From assembly GCA_002506745.1 (NCBI GenBank), contig DAYE01000007.1, positions 1-14,748 of the forward strand: a DNA stretch of 14,748 nt. The letters run 5' to 3'. The notes under the pieces were generated by a model that worked only from the letters and a program-made list of their open reading frames with translations, did not search any database and was not told the origin of the DNA. Positions 1 through 5,697 of the stretch are shown in pieces. The DNA comes from Euryarchaeota archaeon UBA33 (GTDB taxonomy: Archaea; Thermoplasmatota; E2; DHVEG-1). How positions within the stretch are numbered: position 1 is the first letter of the stretch; the number at the start of each line of letters is the position of its first letter. Both the position numbers and the translations under genes were made by a program.

Positions 1-80
1 GGGAAGGGATTTGAACCCCCGAACCTCTGCAGGAACAGATCTTGAGTCTGTCGCCGTAGACCAGGCTTGGCTACCCCTGC
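1..80 (-). tRNA. tRNA-Leu (anticodon CAA), 3' end cut by window edge
   Basis: On the minus strand the gene begins GCAGGGGTAGCC at base 80. The acceptor strand GCAGGGG is followed by a D stem GCC/GGC and an anticodon stem ACAGA/TCTGT around the loop CTCAAGA (bases 40-46). This places anticodon CAA at bases 42-44, which reads UUG leucine. A long variable arm (stem CCT/AGG, loop GCAG) confirms a class II tRNA, as expected for Leu. The T arm has the TTCAAAT loop and a stem GGGGG/CCCTT with two G-U pairs. Only three bases of the 3' acceptor strand lie inside the window; the rest (expected CTGC and any CCA) is outside. No intron is visible in the anticodon loop. Confidence 0.95.
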
Positions 81-91
81 ACGAACAACAC

Positions 92-108
92 ATGAACAGT
101 TCGTTCAT
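92..108. repeat. Perfect inverted repeat ATGAAC-N5-GTTCAT
   Basis: Six-base arms ATGAAC (92-97) and GTTCAT (103-108) flank the spacer AGTTC. A smaller palindrome GAAC-A-GTTC (94-102) is nested inside. It lies between the tRNA gene and its presumed TATA box, about where tRNA transcription would start. It may be an operator or chance; the symmetry itself is seen directly. Confidence 0.4.
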
Positions 109-110
109 AA

Positions 111-120
111 TAAATATTTA
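111..120 (-). promoter_or_regulatory. TATA box of tRNA-Leu
   Basis: The self-complementary AT stretch TAAATATTTA is centred about 35 bases upstream of the tRNA 5' end on the minus strand. That fits an archaeal TATA box with a short transcribed leader. It is the only strong AT box at that distance. Confidence 0.45.
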
Positions 121-176
121 GGTTCAAACAACCAGATAAAAGAACAAGAAATCAGGTCATAGAAGTAAAATCCTTT

Positions 177-186
177 TTCCGCGGAA
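177..186. promoter_or_regulatory. Palindrome TTCCGCGGAA abutting the pfkA promoter
   Basis: A perfect 10-base palindrome lies two bases upstream of the pfkA TATA box, where the BRE would be. A protein bound here would compete with TFB, so a repressor site is plausible. It does not match the TATCAC-N5-GTGATA glycolytic motif known from Thermococcales. Function is inferred from position only. Confidence 0.35.
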
Positions 187-188
187 TG

Positions 189-198
189 CTTTAAATGC
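189..198 (+). promoter_or_regulatory. TATA box of pfkA
   Basis: CTTTAAATGC is centred about 42 bases before the pfkA ATG. This predicts a transcription start near 220 and a leader of about 15 bases that still contains the ribosome binding site AGGTGATGG (223-231). A nearly identical core, GCTTTAAA, occurs in front of the small genes near 5440. Confidence 0.55.
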
Positions 199-234
199 TA
201 AAAACGATTTCAGTATAACACTAGGTGATGGAAG

Positions 235-1242
235 ATGGGTCAGGGAAAATACATCGGAGTTCTCTCAAGCGGTGGTGATGCACCAGGGATGAATGCCGCA
301 ATCCGCGCGGTCGTACGCACCGGGATATATCATGGAAACACCATGTTTGGGATCAAACGCGGGTACCAAGGAATGATCGAAGGGGACATCGAACAAGTCA
401 ACCGGTACTATGTCAGCAATATTATCAAGGATGGTGGTACTGTCCTGCAGACCGCCCGGAGCAGTGAGTTTCTCACCAAGGAAGGACGGGAAAAAGCATT
501 CAAAAGCCTGAAACGCTTCGGCATCGACAGCATTGTGGTGATCGGAGGAGATGGTTCGTTTCGTGGACTCCATCAGCTCATCCAGGAATTTCCGATCCAG
601 GGTATTGGGGTCCCCGGGACGATTGACAATGATCTCTATGGAACTGATTTTACCGTAGGATTCGACACTGCGGTCAACACCGCACTTGAAGCCATTGATA
701 AGATACGAGATACCGCATCATCGCACTCACGACTCTTCATCATCGAGGTCATGGGACGCACCTCAGGCTATATCGCACTCTACACGGGGATCGGTGGAGG
801 CGCCGAGGATATTCTTATTCCCGAGTCACCCATGCCGATACCACAACTTGTTGAAGAGCTAGCCGCCCAATATAAAGCAGGGAAACATAGCAGCATCATC
901 GTGATCGCCGAAGGGGAAACAACCGGTGGAGCGGCTGAGATAAAAGCAGCCATTGAAAAAGTCATCAACTGGGATATCAAAGTCAGTGTGCTTGGTCATG
1001 TGCAGCGGGGTGGGGATCCTTCCGCATTCGACCGGGTGCTTGCCAGCAGGCTTGGCTATGAATCAGTCCTTGCGGTGATGAACAATGAGAATGATAAGAT
1101 GGCTGGGATGGTCAATAAAGTACCAACACTCACTCCGTTGGAAGAAACCTGGACGAAGAAAAAAGACATGGACCTGACATATCTGAAGATGAACGAGGTG
1201 CTGGCCGCACAACAGGTGAAAGAACTTGAGGTGACGGTGTAA
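235..1242 (+). CDS. pfkA: ATP-dependent 6-phosphofructokinase, bacterial PfkA type
   Basis: This cytosolic enzyme phosphorylates fructose 6-phosphate to fructose 1,6-bisphosphate, the committing step of glycolysis. The 335-residue protein covers the full family length (E. coli PfkA is 320). Visible motifs are GGDAPGMN (13-20, nucleotide loop), GGDGS (104-108), GTIDND (128-133, with D131 matching the catalytic base), MGR (173-175), AEGE around E226, and GHVQRGGDP (254-262, sugar-phosphate binding). Glycine in GGDG and glycine rather than lysine before TIDND are the features of ATP-dependent rather than PPi-dependent enzymes. The ATG follows AGGTGATGG by four bases. Most archaea use ADP-dependent or other unrelated kinases, and the wording resembles Bacteroidetes-like PFKs, so acquisition from bacteria is likely. 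It stands alone, convergent with truA. Confidence 0.95.
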   Translation: MGQGKYIGVLSSGGDAPGMNAAIRAVVRTGIYHGNTMFGIKRGYQGMIEGDIEQVNRYYVSNIIKDGGTVLQTARSSEFLTKEGREKAFKSLKRFGIDSIVVIGGDGSFRGLHQLIQEFPIQGIGVPGTIDNDLYGTDFTVGFDTAVNTALEAIDKIRDTASSHSRLFIIEVMGRTSGYIALYTGIGGGAEDILIPESPMPIPQLVEELAAQYKAGKHSSIIVIAEGETTGGAAEIKAAIEKVINWDIKVSVLGHVQRGGDPSAFDRVLASRLGYESVLAVMNNENDKMAGMVNKVPTLTPLEETWTKKKDMDLTYLKMNEVLAAQQVKELEVTV

Positions 1243-1266
1243 CATCTACCAATAGATAATGCATCG

Positions 1267-2022
1267 TCATAAAGAAGAAACAATACTTTTTTCAAATTTC
1301 AGAAGCTTCTTTTTATACTCCTTAACATAGTTAAAGGAGAAATCATACACAACGTCTTTCAGGAGCAACGGTTCAGATGCGGCAACTTGAAAATCCACCT
1401 TTTTTTCGGGGTGATCTAACCCTTGTCTGATTTCTTCGATAGAAAGGATGCCAGTCCCTACCTTTTTCAGCGCTGACACGATCCGTCGGATCTGATTCCA
1501 CAAGAATGTCTGTGCAGAGAAATCAAGAATCAAAAAATCCTTTCTCTCAGAAATGACAATAGCGTCAATGGTTCGAACTGGGTTTTTCAGCGGTTCAACC
1601 CTGGCGAAATTCTGAAAGTTATGCTCCCCAGTAAACAATCCGGCAGCACAGAGTAATTTCTCAATATCAATACCATTGTTTTGGAGATAATACCGGTACT
1701 CTCTTCGGATGGCATGACGAGGATAAAAACCTGGTTCTACCTCCTTAGTTCCATAGAGGAACACCTCTGATGCATCATTTTTTAACAATGCGATAATGGC
1801 ATCGTATGAAACAGTGGTGTCGAACGCACAGACATTTCCTAACGCAGACACACCCCGATCGGTACGACTCGCGGTACGAAAACAAGCGATCTTCACATCC
1901 TGAAACATTCCTTGCTCAATCAAAACATTCAACAAGACTTGCTCAATCGTCCGCTGACCAGGCTGTCGGGCATATCCAGAAAAGGTTTTCCCATCATAGG
2001 CAAATTTCAATGCGACCCGCAT
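1267..2022 (-). CDS. truA: tRNA pseudouridine synthase TruA
   Basis: This enzyme converts uridines in the anticodon stem-loop (positions 38-40) of tRNAs to pseudouridine. The N-terminal MRVALKFAYDG is the typical first TruA strand. ASRTDRGVSA holds the catalytic aspartate (D55 from this start), and FLWNQIRRIV further on is the usual C-terminal signature. The length of 251 residues is normal for archaea. A second in-frame ATG two codons upstream (base 2028) would give 253 residues. I prefer 2022 because the family begins with this Met and a TATA box lies 27 bases before it, as in a leaderless message. No clear ribosome binding site is present at either start. The gene converges on pfkA with 24 bases between stops. 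Confidence 0.95.
   Translation of the reverse strand: MRVALKFAYDGKTFSGYARQPGQRTIEQVLLNVLIEQGMFQDVKIACFRTASRTDRGVSALGNVCAFDTTVSYDAIIALLKNDASEVFLYGTKEVEPGFYPRHAIRREYRYYLQNNGIDIEKLLCAAGLFTGEHNFQNFARVEPLKNPVRTIDAIVISERKDFLILDFSAQTFLWNQIRRIVSALKKVGTGILSIEEIRQGLDHPEKKVDFQVAASEPLLLKDVVYDFSFNYVKEYKKKLLKFEKSIVSSL
1287..1314 (+). terminator. Poly-T termination signal for pfkA
   Basis: T6 (1287-1292) and T5 (1310-1314) lie 45-72 bases past the pfkA stop on the plus strand, inside the 3' end of the convergent truA. Archaeal RNA polymerase can terminate at such T-runs without a hairpin. The runs also encode Lys codons of truA, so this is only a candidate. Confidence 0.35.
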
Positions 2023-2045
2023 ACACATACCACAAGGATTTCTCC

Positions 2046-2053
2046 CATAAAAC
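2046..2053 (-). promoter_or_regulatory. TATA box of truA (leaderless arrangement)
   Basis: On the minus strand TTTTATGG is centred about 27 bases upstream of the ATG at 2022. Transcription would therefore begin at or next to the start codon. A second AT box (bases 2080-2088, TTTTTATGG) would instead give a leader of about 30 bases. Confidence 0.4.
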
Positions 2054-2117
2054 TATTCTGATGTACAAGAAGATAGTTCCATAAAAACCAATATGAACAT
2101 TCAATGAAAATGAGGAA

Positions 2118-2128
2118 ACAAAAAAAGC
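2118..2128 (-). terminator. Poly-T terminator after nmd3
   Basis: On the minus strand a run of seven T (2120-2126) follows the nmd3 stop by about 15 bases, after GGTTTTCGAGC. No strong hairpin precedes it, which is usual for archaeal T-run termination. Confidence 0.5.
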
Positions 2129-2141
2129 TCGAAAACCACAC

Positions 2142-3170
2142 TTATCCTGGGACTAAAAAAAGATAGCCGTCCAGCTTCACAGTGTTCACCATCGGGGTAT
2201 TGATCAACTCCATCGTTGGTTTTCGAATCTCAATCGTAGAATAGGTTTTCGGGTTCATCAGTTGAATATCTTTTTTTGACCGACTGACTACGATCATTTC
2301 TCTGATAAGTTCCTTCCCACCATAAATCTTCGAAGGCTGAATGTCTTTTCCATCGATCACCTTTTCAATCCAGGTGGATAGTTCAATGGCGCGGACCTTA
2401 TTTTCGTGAAGAGAAACAATCAAGAAAAACGACTTGTCATATGAGAAGAAATCACCTTGGCGGTATGCTGGGATCCGGACCAGATAAGTCATCCGGTATA
2501 ACTGTTTGCTGTCTTTCATTCCTGCGGTGGCTGCGGATTGTTTAAACTCGCCGCCGAACTGTTCCTGGATTTTTTTTGCTATGGAGAACGCAGTTGTTTT
2601 TTCACTGAGGAAGAAATCAAGACCTTGACGATTTTCATCAAAATCAGTGATAAATAAGCCTCGTTTCCCGCTCTTTTGTAACTGATTAATCATGGATTCT
2701 ACGGTAGAGCGAAGGATAGTTAACTCATCCTTCGGAAATGTTCGTTTCTCTGCGCGTATCTGAATGATCGCTTCGTAGTACCCCCCAGCCTCCCGAGAGC
2801 AGACATCACAGGTGCTCCGCTTGATACGTACCGTTAGTGGATGCTGCTCCGTTATCAATTGACCTTCTAAAGAACCAGTGATGGACACCATACAACGCAG
2901 GATGCGATCCTGTTCCTTACACTGGGTTTGTATCGCGACGTTTTTCAGTTCAGGACTGATCGAAAAAGCATCTTTGATGTGTTGTCTCAGGATATCGTCA
3001 AAGTCCTCTTGCACCCAGGTGTTTTTGTGTTTATAGGAGGAACAACGAGGGCAAAATTTGATATCCATTATCGTTGGTCCTTTGGAAAACTGCATATTCT
3101 TCAGATAACAGCTGAGGCAGACACCATTTTGAAAGATCGTCTCGTCTTTCCCGCATTCGACACAAAACAT
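2142..3170 (-). CDS. nmd3: NMD3-family protein (ribosome large-subunit factor)
   Basis: Eukaryotic NMD3 is the adaptor for export of 60S subunits. Archaea have no nucleus, and their shorter homologue is thought to act in late large-subunit assembly. From the chosen start the protein has 342 residues. It shows four CxxC knuckles: C3/C6, C18/C21, C40/C43 and C121/C124, forming the zinc-binding N-terminal part. The C-terminal half looks like the beta-rich part of the family, without the eukaryotic export signals. An in-frame start at 3218 would add 16 residues (MVYISPKEPNRNGLQS) but would overlap the upstream gene by 29 bases. The Met at 3170 begins directly with FCVECGK, as family members do, and has a weak AGGAATGG upstream. 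It is probably co-transcribed with the EamA gene, whose stop is 19 bases upstream. Confidence 0.9.
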   Translation of the reverse strand: MFCVECGKDETIFQNGVCLSCYLKNMQFSKGPTIMDIKFCPRCSSYKHKNTWVQEDFDDILRQHIKDAFSISPELKNVAIQTQCKEQDRILRCMVSITGSLEGQLITEQHPLTVRIKRSTCDVCSREAGGYYEAIIQIRAEKRTFPKDELTILRSTVESMINQLQKSGKRGLFITDFDENRQGLDFFLSEKTTAFSIAKKIQEQFGGEFKQSAATAGMKDSKQLYRMTYLVRIPAYRQGDFFSYDKSFFLIVSLHENKVRAIELSTWIEKVIDGKDIQPSKIYGGKELIREMIVVSRSKKDIQLMNPKTYSTIEIRKPTMELINTPMVNTVKLDGYLFLVPG

Positions 3171-3189
3171 GCTCTGTAATCCATTCCTG

Positions 3190-4068
3190 TTAGGTTCTTT
3201 GGGTGAGATATACACCATAGATTATTAAGCCTGCCCCCAGAAGGAAAAACCAGGAAAAACTCGTCCCAAGGAAAAACGACATCAGAATCGTAAAGAGAGG
3301 GATGAAATTCAAAAACACTGCTGCTTTGCTCGCATCAATATGTTTTAACGCATAGTACCATCCCAGATATCCAAACAAAGAACACACCAATGCTAAATAC
3401 AGGATCGCGAGCCATCCATCCAGTGAGGTTTGTTGAAGAACCGGACCGATATGCAAGAAAACAAAGGGGAGATAGAACAACGTCCCAAGACCAAACGCAT
3501 AGGTGGTAATCACAAACTCATCATACCTCTGTAACAGTCGTTTTCCCACGAGTGTGTACAATGCCCAGCAGAACGCAGATAACAGCATAAGGATCCCACC
3601 GATGAAAAAAAGGTTATCAAAGGTCATCTCTTGTGTCGACAGATCGGAGATCATGATGACGAAAACTCCGATAAACGATAGAATGATACCAGCGATCCTT
3701 TTCCCTGTCAATATCTCATGCAGGAAGAGACCAGAAAGAATCGCAATGAAAATCACGTTCGTATTGATGAGGACTGAGGCAGTCGGAGCGTTCGTATAAT
3801 GAATCCCAAGGAACTGGAACAAATACAACAACGTCACCCCAGTCAAACCAAGGACAACTAACCAGGGCAACTCTTTTTTTGGAAGCAATAACGGTTTCTT
3901 CCGCAGCACTACAAGCAGGAACATCAACGGAGTAGCCACCAGAAACCGTAGGAACCCCAAATCAATAGGGTCGATCTCCTTTGTCGCTATTTCAACAATA
4001 ATAAACGATCCAGCCCACACAAAAGAAACAAGAATGAGCAGAAGTGCCATGGTAATGTTTTTGTTCAT
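3190..4068 (-). CDS. EamA/DMT-family membrane transporter
   Basis: This is an integral membrane protein of the drug/metabolite transporter superfamily, 292 residues from the ATG at 4068. It has about ten hydrophobic segments in two repeats (roughly residues 5-140 and 150-290). The first repeat carries the FVWAGSFI and LGFLRFLVATP stretches, and the second carries SAFCWALYTLVGKRL and SLFGYLGWYYALKHI, as in EamA domains. Substrate cannot be told; members move amino acids, nucleobases or other metabolites, usually outward. A GTG two codons upstream (4074) is possible. The TATA box lies about 28 bases before the ATG, which suggests a leaderless transcript, although GGTG just before the ATG could serve if the leader is longer. 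nmd3 follows in the same direction. The pairing of an exporter and a ribosome factor has no obvious functional link. Confidence 0.9.
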   Translation of the reverse strand: MNKNITMALLLILVSFVWAGSFIIVEIATKEIDPIDLGFLRFLVATPLMFLLVVLRKKPLLLPKKELPWLVVLGLTGVTLLYLFQFLGIHYTNAPTASVLINTNVIFIAILSGLFLHEILTGKRIAGIILSFIGVFVIMISDLSTQEMTFDNLFFIGGILMLLSAFCWALYTLVGKRLLQRYDEFVITTYAFGLGTLFYLPFVFLHIGPVLQQTSLDGWLAILYLALVCSLFGYLGWYYALKHIDASKAAVFLNFIPLFTILMSFFLGTSFSWFFLLGAGLIIYGVYLTQRT

Positions 4069-4090
4069 GAGCACCGATAAACTGGAACAA

Positions 4091-4102
4091 GGTTATAAAA
4101 CG
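4091..4102 (-). promoter_or_regulatory. TATA box of the EamA-nmd3 unit
   Basis: On the minus strand CGTTTTATAACC has its core TTTTATAA centred about 28 bases before the EamA ATG. This is the spacing of a leaderless archaeal promoter and the same layout as truA. Confidence 0.5.
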
Positions 4103-4147
4103 ATATCGTAGGGAAGATTCCACCTGAACTCTCATGACTCGGACGTT

Positions 4148-5242
4148 TCATTTGGTAAGAATAAAAGAATCAAAAACAAAACCATCTGGTTTCTTTGCCT
4201 CAAATGTTAAAGTCGACGAATTCACGGTAAGCATACAATAATGATAGGTTTTTTCAGAATACACTGTCCAGGGGCTATGCCCGACATCATAAATGGGGGC
4301 GCCGCCGCCACCCGTGACGATATAGATGATACCATTGACATAACTACGCTCATAATCATGATCATGGCCATTAAACACGATATCGACATGATACCGTTCA
4401 AACACCGGTGCCCATACTTTCTGCAAAAGAGTCGTATTTCCATGTTCTTCCCCTGAGCTGTATACTGGGTGATGGAAAAAGACAACAGTGAATGCTTGAT
4501 TATGTATCCCTAATTCATGAAGAAGCCAGAGGTATTGAACGAATCGATAGGCGTTGCGCGGGTTTGAATCAAGACCGATGAAATGCACCGGTCCATTGTC
4601 AAACGAATACCAACGTTCATTAAACGGAAGAGAAAAGAAGGAAAAATACAGATGACTATAATTCTCATGATTCCCAAGTACTGGGTAGAGCGTGCTGTTA
4701 TGGACAAAAGATGATGCAGTGAAAAAATCAACCCAATCATCAGGAGTCTTCCCGTTATCGACGAGATCCCCGGTATTCAGAACAAACAGAGGATTTTCGC
4801 GTTCAATTGCTTCAGCCACGAGCGATGCAGCTTGCCAGTTATCCCAGCCTCCGCGCGAGTCACCATAGGCAACAAATCGTATCGTACCATTCTGATGAAA
4901 AGCCGTCCAAAAGTTGTACAGTGGACTTGGGTCTTCATTAGATACAACCTTGTAAAAATACTGCACACCAGCGGTCAATCCATTGATGGTCACGGAATGC
5001 GTTGTTGTTGCCCACATATTTTTTTCCACTGTGACATTGCCAAGAGCGAGACTCGCACCCCAATACACCTTGTTTTCTCTGGTCGGTGCAGCGGTCGTCC
5101 ATAAGACAACGACGGAGTTGCCATGTGCTTGTTGGGTATATGGACCAATGATCGGAGAAGCGAGCGCATTCCCTTGACTCGAACCAACAACAATAAGGAG
5201 AACACCCAGGATCAGTATGGCCTTTCGTAAGATCAGGTTCAT
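4148..5242 (-). CDS. Secreted metallophosphoesterase, purple acid phosphatase-like
   Basis: The 364-residue protein starts with a signal peptide (RK, then hydrophobic ILILGVLLIVVG, cleavage near residues 25-29). A beta-sandwich domain like the purple acid phosphatase N-domain/fibronectin III follows (about 30-115, with LTAGVQYFYKV near its end). The calcineurin-like catalytic domain (about 120-320) has all metal motifs: GDSR with D128, GDLVD with D159, GNHE with N191/H192, HHP with H257/H258, and GHDHDYER with H293/H295. It probably hydrolyses phosphomonoesters or related esters outside the membrane; the substrate is unknown. Six N-x-S/T sequons (N69, N118, N182, N194, N269, N341) would suit a glycosylated exported protein. 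The start is supported by AGAGGAAG (5249-5256) six bases before the ATG and a TATA box further up. No membrane anchor is seen at the C-terminus. Confidence 0.9.
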   Translation of the reverse strand: MNLILRKAILILGVLLIVVGSSQGNALASPIIGPYTQQAHGNSVVVLWTTAAPTRENKVYWGASLALGNVTVEKNMWATTTHSVTINGLTAGVQYFYKVVSNEDPSPLYNFWTAFHQNGTIRFVAYGDSRGGWDNWQAASLVAEAIERENPLFVLNTGDLVDNGKTPDDWVDFFTASSFVHNSTLYPVLGNHENYSHLYFSFFSLPFNERWYSFDNGPVHFIGLDSNPRNAYRFVQYLWLLHELGIHNQAFTVVFFHHPVYSSGEEHGNTTLLQKVWAPVFERYHVDIVFNGHDHDYERSYVNGIIYIVTGGGGAPIYDVGHSPWTVYSEKTYHYCMLTVNSSTLTFEAKKPDGFVFDSFILTK

Positions 5243-5287
5243 CGACAGCTTCCTCTTCTAAGAAGATACGTTCATATGGAAACATTG

Positions 5288-5296
5288 AAATATAAA
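5288..5296 (-). promoter_or_regulatory. TATA box of the metallophosphoesterase gene
   Basis: On the minus strand TTTATATTT is centred about 50 bases before the ATG. This predicts a transcript starting near 5265 with a leader of about 23 bases that includes the ribosome binding site AGAGGAAG. Confidence 0.5.
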
Positions 5297-5399
5297 TTTT
5301 TTGCTACGAATAAATTTTCCCTTTATCGGAGGAAAAAAACCATTCTCCTGATTGTTTCAAAAACAGAGCAAAATGACTTTTTCCATCGCTGGATAAGAA

Positions 5400-5428
5400 C
5401 TGTACAGGACCAGGGTACTCGGTGTACA
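5400..5428. promoter_or_regulatory. Paired TGTACA palindromes upstream of the small-gene promoter
   Basis: CTGTACAG (5400-5407, an 8-base palindrome) and TGTACA (5423-5428) are 22 bases apart, close to two helical turns. A third GTAC core lies between them (5415-5418). The right copy ends eight bases before the presumed TATA box at 5437. This is the position of an activator or repressor site on one face of the DNA. The remainder of the 5300-5400 spacer shows only AT-rich sequence with no gene I can support. Confidence 0.4.
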
Positions 5429-5436
5429 ACAAGACG

Positions 5437-5444
5437 CTTTAAAG
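5437..5444 (+). promoter_or_regulatory. TATA box of the small-gene pair
   Basis: CTTTAAAG within GACGCTTTAAAGC matches the pfkA box core. A start point 26 bases on would fall near 5466, right at or just before the ribosome binding site, so the leader would be very short. Confidence 0.4.
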
Positions 5445-5479
5445 CAAACCACACAATAGGAAGTGAGGAGTGATAAAAA

Positions 5480-5599
5480 ATGATGATTGTTGGTCAAGTA
5501 TCAAGCCCGGAAGAAGCAAGTGAAGTGGAATTCATCGCCAAATCCTTTGTTGTCGCAAATCGCGCTCGCGTCCTTGCCTTACGGCTCCGAGAGGTGTAA
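5480..5599 (+). CDS. Hypothetical small protein, 39 residues
   Basis: I do not recognise this protein. The reading frame opens ATGATG after GAGGAGTGAT (5465-5474), a near-perfect match to the archaeal anti-Shine-Dalgarno, with spacing of 5 bases to the first ATG and 8 to the second. It reads MMIVGQVSSPEEASEVEFI and continues to end in ARVLALRLREV. It has no signal peptide or membrane segment. An acidic middle (EEASEVE) is followed by a basic, probably helical C-terminal part (ANRARVLALRLRE). Codon choice looks like that of the neighbours (ATC, GCC, CTC and GTC in use). The stop is followed four bases later by the next small frame, whose ribosome binding site overlaps the end of this one, which suggests coupled translation. 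The alternative is a non-coding RNA or chance frame. Confidence 0.5.
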   Translation: MMIVGQVSSPEEASEVEFIAKSFVVANRARVLALRLREV

Positions 5600-5603
5600 G
5601 ATC

Positions 5604-5684
5604 ATGGAGAAAAAAACAAAAAATAAAAAGAACATCCCAAACGACATCCCTATCGTCTGGGTCAACATCGTGGACGGGGAATAA
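5604..5684 (+). CDS. Hypothetical micro-protein, 26 residues
   Basis: I do not recognise this protein. It begins at an ATG preceded by GAGAGGTG (5589-5596, a good ribosome binding site, 7 bases before the ATG) located at the end of the upstream 39-codon frame. The product has a Lys/Asn-rich start (MEKKTKNKKN) and a hydrophobic end (IPIVWVNIVDGE). It is too short for a fold of its own, so it might bind a partner or a nucleic acid. It ends 13 bases before the convergent stop of the acyl-CoA synthetase gene. Support comes from the strong binding site, the tight spacing and a shared promoter; no homology is known to me. Confidence 0.42.
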   Translation: MEKKTKNKKNIPNDIPIVWVNIVDGE

Positions 5685-5697
5685 AACGGTCCCCACC

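Noticed and set aside
1..234. Mobile-element integration next to tRNA-Leu as the source of pfkA
   Set aside because: The tRNA's 5' end, not its 3' end, faces pfkA. No integrase and no duplicated tRNA fragment are visible.
5276..5473. 65-codon plus-strand frame METLKYKFFATNK upstream of the micro-genes
   Set aside because: It overlaps the phosphatase TATA box and the TGTACA sites, has no ribosome binding site before its ATG, and its composition looks random.
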